Below are positions 22,297 through 34,258 of a DNA stretch of 64,000 nt, in pieces (position 1 is the first letter of the stretch; every line of letters starts with the position of its first letter). A program made the position numbers and the translations under genes. Location of the stretch: NCBI GenBank assembly GCA_011319805.1, contig SJRY01000299.1, positions 310,001 to 374,000 on the forward strand. Direction: 5' to 3'. Under the pieces are notes generated by a model. It searched no databases. It saw nothing but the letters and a program-made list of their open reading frames with translations, and was not told the origin of the DNA. The stretch is from Macrocybe gigantea. Lineage: Eukaryota > Basidiomycota > Agaricomycetes > Agaricales > Callistosporiaceae.

Positions 22297-25200
22297 TCAA
22301 TTGCCCACGATGCTAGACTTCAAAACACCCGCCTTCACCTGACCTCCAGCTACTGGACGAGACAACCTATTTTCTCCACTCTTCACCACAAACTGGGCGC
22401 TCATGAAGCCGTTGAGATTCGGCGTTTCTTGACATCGGTCAGACTGGCGAACAACATTCAAAAGAAGACACTCAACTGGTATCATTCATGGCGTAATATG
22501 ATGCAACCAACGTGTTCGGATCGATGGTCAGCGTGAAGAACCCTCTGAAGGAGCCTTCGCTCCATTGTAGATCTGTGTTGGCGCCTACCAGAACACGGGA
22601 TATCGCATCTGCTGGGCCGGGCGCAATGCCCGACCCGAACGAAGAGCCCGATGTGACAGCAGTGCCTGCAAACTCTACACCGATCGCTCCGGCTCCCGTT
22701 ACAGGGTCATATCTAAGATGCTCATGACATATCGTCAAAGATCTGCCACGGAGGGAGCTCACGTTATCGTATCATTGGGGTCTGAATAACGCGTCTATCC
22801 TCAGGTCAAGACATAGGTGTAGTTGAAAGCGCTGCACGTACGGGCAAGATCGGATACCCAGTTCGCATGGCTATCACCGGAGAGAATGATGGTGTTGGAT
22901 ATCTTATTGGCGTAAAGGTGGTCGAGAACGCGCCTTCTATTCGCGCGGTACCCATCCCATGCGTCCTGAGATGATGATGAGATTCCAGGTTGGGCAGAAA
23001 GACAGAAGTTCACATACAACATCAACTAGATAGATACGCCCTTCTCATTGAAAGTGCATGTAATACCAAAGGAACACTCACAAGAGCCCAATTTATTCAA
23101 CTGTGTGAATACGATCTGCTGACTGATGTACATACTTTCGTTTCAGCAAGAAGTAAGAAGATAATCTCTAGTTGCACAAACCCGATCACTCGCCATACCA
23201 CCCCGCGCTTCTTTGAAGTGACCATAGTGTCCATAAACCCTGGATTGACAAACCATCAGAACATCTCGTTTGTGAAATGAAATGCCCATACATTTCTCCT
23301 GCGAGGGACCCATCAAAGATCTATCTTCCACATCGGCGACCGAATTGACAACTATTCGGTGTTGAGCCAATGCTTGACTCTTCGGGTAAGCCACGTACAT
23401 GCTAAGGACGTAAGAGTCTGCCCGCCGCGTCTCCGTAAGAAAATCGCATACAGGACGTACCTCTGTTGTAACCAACCTAGTACACGAGGGATTTATGCAA
23501 GGATGAATATAGACACATTCACAGCTCACATCCGTGACATCTCGATCATACTGTCCTGTCAGAAATGCATGAGTTGCAGAGCTTTGAAGTTGAAAACTAT
23601 CATTGACGCTCACTAGTATCCAGCATAGTCAAGTCAAGCAGCTTTCCAATCTGAAAATTCCTCCAGATGCGTAGTTTATCGTCGACATCTACTTGGCGTA
23701 TGGGCATCCATTCGTGATACGCCCTGACTCCGGCGAGTTTTCGGTCCGTAAAACAGGCACCCGACGGTGAGAATGAGCATCCGGCGGCTGTATCGTTCGA
23801 ATCTGTCGTTCCTGCCTTCCATGCATTGTCCGCAATCTAGAAGAATTAACATGAACCGCTGGTCTACTTCAGGAATGCTATTTGGCACCAACTTCATGGT
23901 CATCCTACATTCGCGGCGCCAAATTCGGTGAAGGAAAGCCTCAGCGCTAACGAGCAACTTACCCTCGTAGGCAGACTTAGCAAATGAACATGCCTGATTA
24001 TAGAATGATGGCCTCACCAAACAGTGATCCACGGAGCGTTTTGATGGGCAAAGATGAGGCTGCTGTCCGTTCTGTACTGGCCGAGTCTTTGTCGGTAATC
24101 GTGGATAGTGGCGAGTTCTCGTCCCAAGACTTGACGACCGATGGGAGCACTTGCCTACGTGAAATATTGTATCGCCTCACAGCACTTTTGGGACATACCC
24201 GTTTCCAAGTGACTCATAGATCTAACAGGTCATCAGCCCTGGGCACGTCTGGGAACGGACAAATGAGGAGCGTACATAATCCCCAAGATGAACGAACAGG
24301 TCGGCGCTCGTATTGTGGGCGGCAAATCCATACGCGTTGAACCAGCCTGTGCCCGTGTCAAAGACAGCACCAGACATAATCAACGTATTCCTCGCCCGCT
24401 TGGAACTGGGAACACGAGAACACTGCGATGGTGAGCGGCTTGCCACCATTGACCAGTTTCGTGGGTGCTGATGTAACACATGTCAATGCCTGTTCCATAC
24501 AGTGCTAGAAACGCACTGTTAGGGCCAGAGATCGTCCGTGTTTTGCCTATCGGAGTGACAGTTAAGGAATTAGTACAGTCGGAGAACTGATAGAAGTATC
24601 GTGTGTCCGGTTTCAATCCTGTCGCTTCAACCTTGACCGTAAAATCGACATCGTAGCTCGTGAATGCTGAACCAGAGTCGACAGGTTTGCCTGACAACGT
24701 AGGCGAAGTCGAGATCTTGTATGAGACACAGACCGGGACGCTTTGATCGGGAAGTAAAGTTGTCCCAGAGGGCGAAATTGGGACAGCTCGCGTCCAGAGC
24801 AAGACCGAAGTATCGAACGGATCACCCTGCCAAGTCTATTACAAACCTGAACATGAACCTCTTCGATGTATCTTAGCTCACGCTTGCGACTGGAAAGCAG
24901 GGCATAAATGTTTGCTGAGCTTTGATAAAGTTTGACTCACTGGAATGAGTAAAATTTAGCCCTCCGTTCCATATGAAGGGGCTCTGATGTAGTTAAAAGT
25001 GCTTTCCCGAGACTAGTGTAAATGGCAAAGACACACATTGCTGAAATCTGAGCCATAGAAAGTAGGATAATGCTCGTCTTTGAACGGTTTTGCATCTGTC
25101 GTTCCTGATAGACCTGATTGCCGTCGGGCAAGTCGTATCGAACGGGATTCTATGGCTTTTGTATCATGAGCGAACTATCACAGGATGCAAAATTTAGATC

Positions 25201-25345
25201 TGTCAATAGTATGTTGGCTTGTTTGACGTACCTGAAGATGTGCTGGAAAGGGAGAATGATAGACTAAATTCCTATCGAATAATTTCGTTGCCTTGCTTGC
25301 ACCAAGCAAAGCGAACACGAGCACAACAGTGTTGCGATACATAGC
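22297..25345 (-). CDS. PhoD-like metallophosphatase (alkaline phosphatase D family)
   Basis: A multi-exon gene reads as a PhoD phosphatase. The start at 25345 (MYRNTVVLVFALLGASKA) is a good signal peptide. The Fn3-like N-terminal domain gives LNFTHSIASGDPFDTS, then LLWTRAVP and VKVEATGLKPDTRYFYQFSD. The catalytic domain includes SADLFVHLGDY, CFTDRKLAGVRAYHEW, RQYDRDVTDV, SLMGPSQEKW and NTIILSGDSHANWVSDLA, where Asp and His ligands are expected. The C-terminal strands end VKAGVLKSSIVGN. An 8-nt exon (24882-24889) restores the SIASGDP motif. The second exon (about 25050-25160) holds an unusual hydrophobic stretch that may be partly intron. PhoD enzymes release phosphate from diesters and monoesters outside the cell. 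Confidence 0.85.
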
Positions 25346-25732
25346 CGCACTTCCGAAAACACAAAAATCCGAGGTGTACTTCTTTTAAGCAGACCTCTGC
25401 AGAAGACTATAACCTTATTTATCCTGGAAGCTATCCAGTTCCCAACGAATTAGCAGAAACTTGGTAAGCATGTTCGCATGGCAGAATGGATTCAAGGATG
25501 TGGAACAGGTGTCATATCACGTTGAGGGTGAATCCATATGCCAATTATCGTAAAAACATTCAGGAAGACAGAGCGTGAGCCACGAACGTTCGCCACCCTT
25601 GAGAGGATCGTGGCATTGCGTTGAGAACGGAACGAGGTTGCTCCACATGCACCCTGACGTGATTGCAAAGTCGTGAGATCGCCCAAGTAGTAAACATTTT
25701 TCGCTCGTATTTGTTCATATTTGATGCCGAAC
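25346..25732. other. Intergenic, about 390 bp
   Basis: This is upstream of the phosphatase and downstream of the BTB gene. No feature was recognised. Confidence 0.4.
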
Positions 25733-26519
25733 CTACAGATACTCCTCACTTCCTAGACGGATTGTTCGAAGATCCTGTCCAAATGCTTTCTCCACCTCTG
25801 CTCTCACGTCAGATCGATGCCCCCGAATATACTCCTCTCGCAATTGGTGGAGTCGAATCGATGAATCATGCCCCAACTCCTCGGCTTCTTGGAAAGTTAA
25901 GGCTGGATTTCTAGTCACCAATGCCTGGTATCCGGAGGACACCCAGTCTGGTATGTAAAACTGCTTTCCTAACGTGACTTTCTTGACCACGTCGAGCGCT
26001 GGCTCCGCTACAGTTATCTTTTTAATCGCCAATGCTCGTACGCCCTTGAAGTTCCACATTGTGGACAATTTCAAAATTGAGATCCAATCATCGCGCTTGA
26101 GACTCTCGTAATTACTTTCTATGGACCTGGATAAACTGTTAGCATCGTTAACGGACAAAATAACATTGCCGGGCTCACAGTGGGTACAGCACACGCAATA
26201 GACGCTTGAAGTCTATGCGACTTATGCCGTCCAATTTAACAGGATGCTGCTCGGATCCTTCCGCAATGCCTCCTGGCGCCTGCGGAAGGGATAACATCGT
26301 TTCGAAAGTTTCCGAGCCGTGGCGAAACATATGCTTAGGTACTTGGAAAAGCGTCTCTTCCACCTTTCAAGGTGTTTGATGAATCTCACGTTCGTATAGG
26401 AACTGTCATGTTCGTACCTCAAAAACGATGGTCTCAAGGAAGTACGAGTCATCTTGCTTGGGCTTCATGATCTGTTCGGGCAGTAGTATTGGCATTGGCA
26501 ATGGTGAAGTTGATTTCAT
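25733..26519 (-). CDS. BTB/POZ domain protein
   Basis: Three exons form a small BTB protein of a type expanded in agarics. The start at 26519 gives MKSTSPLPMP, then the first strand (YFLETIVFE|VEETLFQVPKHMF, joined over an intron). SETFETMLSLPQ and KLDGISRIDFKRLLRVLYP follow, which is the BTB fold's A1-A3 region. After the next intron comes the helical part (WISILKLSTMWNFKGVRALAIKK) and the C-terminal helices ending near LRTIRLGSEEYL. BTB domains mediate dimerisation and some link substrates to Cullin3 ligases. The role here is unknown. A second related gene lies directly upstream. Confidence 0.8.
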
Positions 26520-27102
26520 GTTGTACGTGCAGAGCAAATCTTTGCATGCCGTATTTATGCTTCACACCTCATTAATCATCGCTGGAACGCGCTAACCGTG
26601 GGACATGATTAGACTACTATAGACGTCCCTCTTTTCAAGGCGTCCGCTGAATCTACATCTCGTCTGATTATCAGCTTATGCGCAAAGATTCAATAACGGG
26701 TTTCAACTGGACGGTCTTTGTCTTTTCAAAGGCTCACACGTTCGTCTCTATCCACGACTTCGGCCACATGTTCAATTCAAACCATGTCAGGCTCGCGATC
26801 ACCTTTCTGCGCCAGGAAGAGTTCGCAGCGATGAACTTTGATGGCGTCTATCTATGGGAACATTAGATATGAATCCGCAGCAAGGAATCCTGGAAGAGCC
26901 TGTCAGCTAATCCACCATATACTTCTTCGAAGGTCATGGGCCCATTCCGATAGCAATGTACCCCGGCACGTTGTCGCATTCCTGAATGAACCCTCATTCT
27001 GACTTGCCATGGTTCCCACGCCCACTCTTCGTAGATTCGCATGATTCGACGCTGCATGTTACATGCCTCTTGCTAGCAACCGCCTACCCCATCTTGGGAC
27101 GC
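26520..27102. other. About 580 bp between the two BTB genes
   Basis: A - strand open stretch (26863-27057) reads MTFEEVYGGLADRLFQDSLL near its end and could be a fragment of another gene, but I recognise no family. Confidence 0.25.
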
Positions 27103-27700
27103 TTATTGATACATCTGCAGTTCATCCGCAAAAACAGTCAAAATGTCCCTGCGTACTGCCCCACCATCTGCATGTTTCCAGTGGTCGAGATATGTCTCGC
27201 GCAATTGGCAGATGCTTGTTGCTTTTGGATAAGTCACCTCGTCAGCGTCCTCAGTGGAGAATGTCTCGGAGCGCGTGATGAGCTTGTGATAGCCGTCAAT
27301 GACCCATTCTCTTAGTTTGAATCGTCGTCCAAGGACTATCCTCTTGATCGGATCTGATAGATAGTTTGCCTCTCCCAATTTTTGAATGGCCAGTGCCCGT
27401 AAATCGTCAAACATCCACATTGACGAAAGCGTCAAGACAGAAAGCCATTCCTTTGGTGTGATGTTGCTGTGGGGATTTGGTTGCGAAATGGTGCTGTCCA
27501 TGCGGAGAGCATCATTATTCCGCACGTCTGAAGGTATGACCGCATCGCTACTTACGTGGGATATAGGACCTTCAGTAAGTTGTCAAAGTCAGTCTCTTTG
27601 ACACCTTCTAATTCTACAGGGTTCTCCACGGAGGTGCCCTGCGGAGTGCCATTCACGGCTTGGGAACATCCATATCACGCAGAGAATGGTGTCCAACGAA
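27103..27700 (-). pseudogene. Second BTB/POZ protein, 5' half damaged or unresolved
   Basis: The 3' exon (27103-27484) is clearly homologous to the neighbouring BTB gene: WLSVLTLSSMWMFDDLRALA, then LGRRFKLREWVIDGYHKLIT. An intron joins it to TSVENPVELEGVKETDFDNL and LKVLYP. Just upstream the expected FRDMFSLP region cannot be read in one frame. LRDMDVP is in a different frame and the working frame meets a TGA. Either an intron I cannot place removes this, or the copy carries a frameshift and is a pseudogene. No first exon was found. Confidence 0.55.
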
Positions 27701-28337
27701 AGGCGCCATTACGAAGCCATCGGGTCATCGGTTCGTTCAGAACAGGATAACGCGAAACGAGCTGAGTGAGGATCGAGACCCTGCCAGTAGGGCGTCGTTG
27801 GCATCGAAAACACTGATAAGGATACCAATTTACGCCTTTAATTCATCCCGCATGCCATCGTACACACCTCTATGAAACCGTTGAACTTGAAATGAGATCG
27901 CACTTGCAAAACGAAAGAATTCCAACGCGTTCACAGGCGCTCCAATGCACTTGCAACCCATAACCCTCGACCTGTTACATTTGACGCGTGACAGGCGATG
28001 CTGCGACCAGGAGGGGGATATTGCATTGTCGAATGACTTGAGCTCCGGCCTAGATGTGAACGCTACGCATCAAGCAAAGTTCCCAAGAGAAAGTGGTGTG
28101 AAAACACAGTTGAGCTTGTCATAATCGCTAGTCTGCGTGCATGGCGCTCGTCTCCCCAATGACAGGAGGAAAAGAGGTATGGTATTTGCCACTACTGACA
28201 TCTTCACACGCAGTTGCGATGAATCCGACAATAGAGCTCATGCACTCATGCACATAGTCCGAAGGAACCGACTTTTGGCATTCAAAAAAAGTTCGTGGCA
28301 GCAGAAAGATGATGATGATGACATGGAAAAAAGGCAA
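27701..28337. other. About 640 bp without a gene
   Basis: Only fragments too short to assign are present upstream of the damaged BTB copy. The next feature is the tRNA. Confidence 0.3.
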
Positions 28338-28426
28338 CTCTCTGCCTGGGAGTCGAACCCAGCTTTCGCGCGTCCGAAACCTCATTAGATGACAGGCGCG
28401 TGTACTAACCGATATACTAGCAGAGA
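28338..28426 (-). tRNA. tRNA-Asp (GUC) with 17-nt intron
   Basis: Read on the - strand, the acceptor stem TCTCTGC pairs perfectly with GCAGAGA. The T-arm is CTGGG-TTCGACT-CCCAG. The anticodon arm is CGCGC-CTGTCAC-GCGCG with anticodon GTC. A 17-nt intron (28373-28389) sits one base 3' of the anticodon, the canonical eukaryotic site. Spliced length is 72 nt including the discriminator base. All stems are intact, so this copy looks functional. Confidence 0.88.
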
Positions 28427-28688
28427 TGATTGACAAGCACCGCCCGAAATTCATCATCATTGATTTCGAGTGAATCAGTAAAAAAGAGTTCGTTGCCTTC
28501 ACTCGCACCCCGAACACATCCAGGGAATTTGCTTAGCTCGGAGGCAGATGTACTGAATTGCCACGGTACGACGTATTCCAATTTGAATTGGTCAATGTCG
28601 GCATGAATGCGATCGATTGAAAAATGAGACAGTGACACTCCATACCAGTCACCTGAAATCATGACGCCGCTGCAACTGCAAAAAGACG

Positions 28689-28790
28689 TCTCTTTGCCTG
28701 CGAGTCGAACCCATGGCCAGCTTTCGCGCGTAATTTTCACCAACTTTTGATGATGACAGGCGCGTGTACTAGCCGATATACTAGCAGAGA
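28689..28790 (-). pseudogene. tRNA-Asp pseudogene (second, degraded copy)
   Basis: The 5' half matches the tRNA-Asp at 28338-28426 almost base for base, including the CGCGCCTGTCA anticodon side and GCGCG partner, but the intron is a different 23-nt sequence. The T-arm carries a 6-nt insertion (ccatgg) and a broken stem (CTGGC against CTCGC-like), and the acceptor end has changed (GCAAAGA). The fold is spoilt on the 3' side. Confidence 0.75.
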
Positions 28791-29023
28791 AGTATGTTGC
28801 GATATCGATTAAAATCCACATATCATAATGTAAGCGATCTGTACAAAAAAAAATACTTGATCGTCGTAAACCGAGTCCGAAAGACGTCGCTAGTGGTTAT
28901 CTACTGTTGATGTCTATGAAGGAGGAGAGTAGAGAGTATACATAGATAGAAAAGACCGGGTCATCACAGGAAACCGGAAGACAAAGGGAAGAGAAGAGGA
29001 TCAAGGCATAGAACACAACGAGA

Positions 29024-30216
29024 CTAATTACCAGAACTATTCTCCGACGACTCTTGGTCTTTGGGCTGCTGGCTCGCCTGTCCATTTGTGTGCTTTGTGT
29101 CGCTGGGGCTACCTTGCGGTGTGACATGGGCTTCCGCCTTCCCTCGAGCCATCAGGTCCGAAAGCCGTTTTTTGACTAACTCCAACAGAGGGCTAACTCG
29201 GTCTTGTACTTGGTGCCCAACCTTCGAGACTTTTTCTTGCACTGGCATGTCCTTCGTTGTAACGATGTTGCGAAGCTCGGTGACGGCAGACCCCAGGTTG
29301 GCCGACAGCTCTTGGTACGCTTGTTGGACTTGGGGAGGAATCTGTGATTGGAGCTGGGCAGTCCCATTGTGAATAGTGGTGCTGGCCGTGGACTGCAATG
29401 ACGCCGAGAACGAGGCAGTCGAGGCCTGGAGCCTCTGAAGTTCGGCCATCATGTTGTCCGATAGTGCATGTATGCGCGTTTGCGCCGACACGAGGGATGA
29501 TGAGGCGACATTTGTGATGTTTTGGGCTGTATCCATGGCGCGTTGGCTGTAAATTAAGCAAATTAGCGCCATTCCTAGGAGTGATTACGACATGAAATGT
29601 ACACAAGAGCGGACTGGGCCTGAAGATGCTTCAGCTGGTCGTTCGAATAGACGTAAACGTTGTCTTTGAGCGTTTTAGAGATCGCAAGAGCCCGCTGATA
29701 CTGATACTTGGCATCAGGGGATGTAGATGGTCCAGCTTCTGAAGAGTTCAGGCGAGATACGGCAACTTCAAAGTAATCGACGATGGGCGCAAATCTCTGA
29801 AGATACGAGAGTCAGCAAAACAGAAAACAAAAGTTACATGGCCCATTACACACCTGATCGATTCCTTGTGCGACCATATATGCGGGGGTTTTGACATTAT
29901 CGTTGATCGTCTTGTTCGCAGTATCGACAACGCTCTGTCTGCGCTCTCGAACAAACTCTGCAATTTCTTCAGGCTTGGCCTTGAAAGGGTAAGGATACCT
30001 ATGCTCGACGGCGTCGACGGCCTTATTGGCGTAACCGTCAACCTGGGTGATGTACGGTGCCAACCGAACCTGGAGGGGCTCCGTCATTTTGTATGCGGTG
30101 GTGGAAAGGCCTTTTGCGGTCGCATAAGGCGAGCGGGTGAGCATGTTGCTCGAGAGAGCGCCGTCGATGGTCTCGAGTGACGATGAGATCATCGGGATGG
30201 ACGCTACGCGTGTCAA
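29024..30216 (-). CDS. Lipid-droplet-associated perilipin-like protein
   Basis: Three exons encode a helical, amphipathic protein. The N-terminal block reads TRVASIPMISSSLETIDGAL, then KMTEPLQVRLAPYITQVDGY. Next come ANKAVDAVEHRYPYPFKAKP and EEIAEFVRERRQ. The middle exon contains RFAPIVDYFEVAVSRLN. A long helical C-terminal part (ASTASFSASLQSTASTTIHN, then VQQAYQELSANLGSAVTELR) ends in a polar tail. This layout matches fungal perilipins such as Mpl1, which coat lipid droplets and control lipolysis. The true start is unclear. An upstream ATG at about 30277 encodes MATQTQTQTAPAPSAPP, but joins this frame only with a one-base shift at a run of five C. Confidence 0.78.
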
Positions 30217-30229
30217 GATGGTGATCTCG

Positions 30230-31676
30230 GGGGTGCGCTAGGCGCAGGAGCAGTCTGCGTCTGTGTCTGCGTGGCCATTGCGGACAATGACGGTGAATGT
30301 ATGCGACAGCGGGGGTGGTGGTGGAAGAGGGGAGAGAACGGAGGACAGACATCTCTCAGCGCTCAAAGGCTCTTGAAATACTTTCGTCAATGGTTGTGTA
30401 AACTCTATTTCGCATGTGATTCTTCCTCTGCTTCCACCGCACGTGATGTCGCTTCCCAATCGCATCTGAGATCGCACCATGCCAGTTTGTCCTTCTTTCA
30501 CTATCATCAAGGGCAGATAATGAATGAGAAACACCTTCCCGTCAGCAACGTTCGTTCAACGTCCGTCGTCCTCACTGCTCTTCTGCGACGTTAATCGCAG
30601 ACTCAAGATATTATCCTGCCTCAATCACACTATTCCATCTTTCTTGCATGTGTTTCTGCCAGCTGGTTCTGCAACGATAGCTTGCAATGCACAGCCACTC
30701 GGAGGCGAGGCGCACTAAGATAAGTCCGGGCTCGGCGACGCCCATATCCCCGCTGCGGTATGTTGTCTCGCTCGTTGCCAAAATAAAAGAAAAGGTCCGC
30801 CAGCCCGTGCAGCTCAGGCGAGTCAATGGAAGAAAAGAACGTCGAGTCGTCATGGGCCCGTATGTCATTCTCAAGCCGAGGCGGGTCTCGTCTACGATCT
30901 ATGGGAAACTGGAGGGACGAAGAGCGCTCTGACACCGGAGAGAAGCTTCGAGCCACGGAAATTCGCCGGAACCAGCGCGAACAAGGCAGCAAGAAGAAAC
31001 AGGAGCATTCTCGCTTGTTCCTTCTTCCAGTCAATCCATGAAACCGATGATACCGCCTTTTGTGTAGGCATCTTACTATACTAAGAAATGGAATTTCTCC
31101 TATGGCGCAAACATTTCATTCATATTCATCACCTTATCGTCTGAATAGAAACAAATCGCGCTATTTCCGCCGTCAGGCTCAGATACCCAGGCGTGTGTAA
31201 GGATAACAGGTAGATAAGGGTCAGATAACATCTGCTTCCTTTATTATCACCGACAGCCGAGCAGACAACGTTTGTTGCGGATGTTGGCCTTGCGTTGTAT
31301 AAAAATAACGACTGCGCTCTTCATCATGGCATCAGCTAGGACGTTGTTGCGCCACTCGAAATATTCAAAAATAGAAAGAATTAGGACGGTCGCGAAAATG
31401 AACACCGGCATTAACACATTCCAAGACATGCACTCAGCAAGGCTGCATATCGGGAACGTCATCGCACGCCAGCATTGCGCTGGGTCGTGACCACGGAAGC
31501 CAAGTGATATCTACGTTGTCATTCTAGACGAAGCTAATGTGGATCATGTATATGTACATCGCGCTGGAAGGAAGGGAATATTTGTGAAGCTGAGGATGCG
31601 GACCAAGGCAACGGAAAGATGCAAAGGGGAAGGAATATCAATGTAGATTAGCAAGGACCGGAGCAAACGAGCACGA
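30230..31676. other. About 1.45 kb without a supportable gene
   Basis: Open frames at 30630-31034 (-) and 30826-31041 (+) overlap and show no domain. A - strand ORF at 31247-31462 has one hydrophobic stretch (VLMPVFIFATVLILSIF) and could be a small membrane protein, but lacks other support. Part of this region must be the promoter of the perilipin and the 3' flank of the transporter. Confidence 0.3.
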
Positions 31677-33664
31677 TCAGAGTTTTGCGAAGATTAGGGC
31701 GACAACAACGAAGATTATGGTCGTTGGCGGTGTGACGACGCAGTATGACCAGAAGATTGTCCTGCTGATCAACCGTTCAAACGCATCACCGGATGCGGCT
31801 TGCGTGATCTAATGTATATGTGATCATTAGACTAAGGATGGCCGGTGCAGGGTAACCGTAAATACACACCTGTGCAAGAGTTAAAGCAGGTGGTGACGAA
31901 ATTAACAGGATATTGGCTATGATGAAGACAGGGCTAGATCGAAATTAGCTGCGTCATGACGCGAGACATGAAGATTGAAGCGCACTCTTCGAATACTTGT
32001 TGGAAGTCAAGTTTGGCTGATAAGGCCATCAGAGGCATCAACAACAAGGGTGTAAGTATCATCCTTGATGCCACTGCGATGACAACCGTCTTCGTCTCGC
32101 CTGGCGGTATCGATGGTGTTCGGCCCTCGGTCACAATTCCGAGCGCATCCTCCTCGGTGGCACCACTCCTCTTCTTCAACCCAAGTAAATTCCTCACACT
32201 ACCAACCAACGTATCTGAGGACTTTGAAGCCACAAGCCCCTGTTCACCTTCAAGGGAAGGTTCCCCGTTCTGCGGGTAAAAGTATGCCCCCAAGACGATC
32301 AAGGTGAGTGGGATGGAGCATTTGCCAGCGGACGAGATGGCGCTCTTCACTGCGAGCATATGGTTTTCTAGTACGTGCTGGACTGGCTGCAAGCATGCGA
32401 CTAGCAACGAGGCCAGCGAAGCCCACAGCGGCACTGTCATGAAGTTGCTGAACCTGATCCAACAGCGACGCGCGGATCGGCCAATGCGGTGAGCAAGGGA
32501 CCTGCGCTTCCGTCTGTCAGCATCATGCGCCGAATCCGCCCTAATGCGGCCGCTATGAGTGGGCAGCGTGGTATCGACGAGCGGCGCATCCTCGATTTCG
32601 GAATCGGAATGCGATGGTGAGCCGTCCGCAGATGGAGTTCTAGAATCCTGGGGCAGTGCCGCCTGGAGTTGGTCCGGCGAGTTCGGAAACGAGTTATAAT
32701 ACGTCGTGCGCCGCCTCGGGACTGGCAGGCGGGCCGTGCTCTGATTTGGCGTGTTAAAGTCCTCGGCGTCGTCTCGTTCGATGAGCAGTGGCGTCTCCTC
32801 ATTGACGTCATCATCCGCCACGATCACTTCAGGCTCGTCGGCTTGAGCAAGCAATTGAACGCCATAGCTCCATCGCAGCTGTGGAAATATGACGAAATTC
32901 GAGTCAGGAATGCGGGATTAAACAATCACTACCATGGGACTTGCCACCATGCCAAGCGTGCTGTATACCACGAGGTAGGTCAGCGCGCGGCCGAGCATGG
33001 ACTCCTTGTTATCATATTCGTCCCACTCTAACCCTGGTACGGATTCAACGAGGCTCTGCATGAGTGCAATCGGAAGCGAATTGGAGTTCATGAACATGGC
33101 TGCGGCCATCGCGAAGCTCCTAAAAAAGGCATAGATCCCTGCTCGCATCCCTATTTGATGAGAAATTCGGTACAACCCACCTTTGCGACCTCCTAAGGCC
33201 CGCTACCCATCCGAGAATGAATGCTATGGCCATCGACACGAATGTCACAAAGGCGAAAAATATGGGAACGACCCATAACTCGCGCAGCTTTGCTGAAATA
33301 ATCCATCTCAGCACGTTTGATTTGATGGAGCTGAATCATTGCTCACCAGGTGAGAGGAAAAATGCAACTTTCGAGAACAAGAGCGCCGGGGTAAATAGAG
33401 AGACATTGAGGTGGTTGAGTTGCTGAAGTATAACATGTTCAGGATTGTTCATGCCTCGTCAATCTTTGCTACGCACCTTCTGAGTCTTTTTGTCAAGGAT
33501 ACCTCGGCCAGCAAGCACATATCCCGCCAAGCATAGCAGAAAGACTTCAAAGATAGACTTGGTTGAACCGCAGTAGTCCGCATGATGCACCTCAAAAATA
33601 AAGAAAGAGCACTTACATTGAAAACAGTCAGTAACAGAGAGCCCAAAGGCAGATCAGAGTTCAT
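31677..33664 (-). CDS. Auxin efflux carrier (AEC) family membrane transporter
   Basis: Multiple exons give two groups of membrane helices separated by a long acidic, Ser-rich cytosolic loop, the layout of fungal AEC/PIN-like transporters. The start reads MNSDLPLGSLLLTVF, then SIFEVFLLCLAGYVLAGRGI, LNHLNVSLFTPALLFSKVAF, RELWVVPIFFAFVTFVSMAI and SFAMAAAMFMNSNSLPIALM. These N-terminal motifs are characteristic. The loop spans residues of about 230-370. The C-terminal bundle has SIPLTLIVLGAYFYP and RMILTPLLLMPLMAL, and ends SRTIFWSYCVVTPPTTIIFV. Several splices (for example VSLFTPALLF...LSP|AKLREL) keep frame. Yeast relatives sit in the ER. The substrate is unknown in fungi. Confidence 0.9.
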
Positions 33665-34258
33665 CTAAAAATATAGACAACGAGGTCGTCGAGGACGAGG
33701 CCGAGCGATGGTGGGAGAAGGTAAAAGAAATGAAATAGACAGCTGGAGCGCAATCATTTTGAAATTGAAATTATTACGCCTTTTCGACTATAAAGGATAC
33801 TGGTCACGGCCACAATTTTCGATCGCCTCTTACTTAATGCACGTGCGCACCTCAATTTGGCAGCTCGCACACCTGTTCCCAGCAGTTTTGCAGCTCTCTT
33901 GCAGGTCGGTGGTCACAGATGCTGCTGAACTTAGAGCGATGAAGAAGGTATGGATGCACATTGAGGTTTATAAAGCGTTATCTCGCGCTGCCAAGTGTTC
34001 TTGGCGACAGTCTGAACTGTGAGGCAGCCATTGGATGAGTCGCGCGCCTCAGGATGGGGGATATGCGTTTATCTTCATTGTCGACCTTTCATAAAGGGGA
34101 TTGGTTCAAGGAAAATTTAGCCTCAACTTGCTTGCATCCGGAACGACGATGAGACTGAGGTTTGCCAAGAGATCAAGCGCTGAGCTTTAGCTCGGCCGGT
34201 ACGCGAAGTCAAGTGAGCCGCGGGTGAGTGGGCAATGGCAATTTAGATTATAAATTTA

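Noticed and set aside
30630..31034. 134-codon ORF on the - strand
   Set aside because: Composition and overlap with several other frames suggest chance. No domain, no splice partners.
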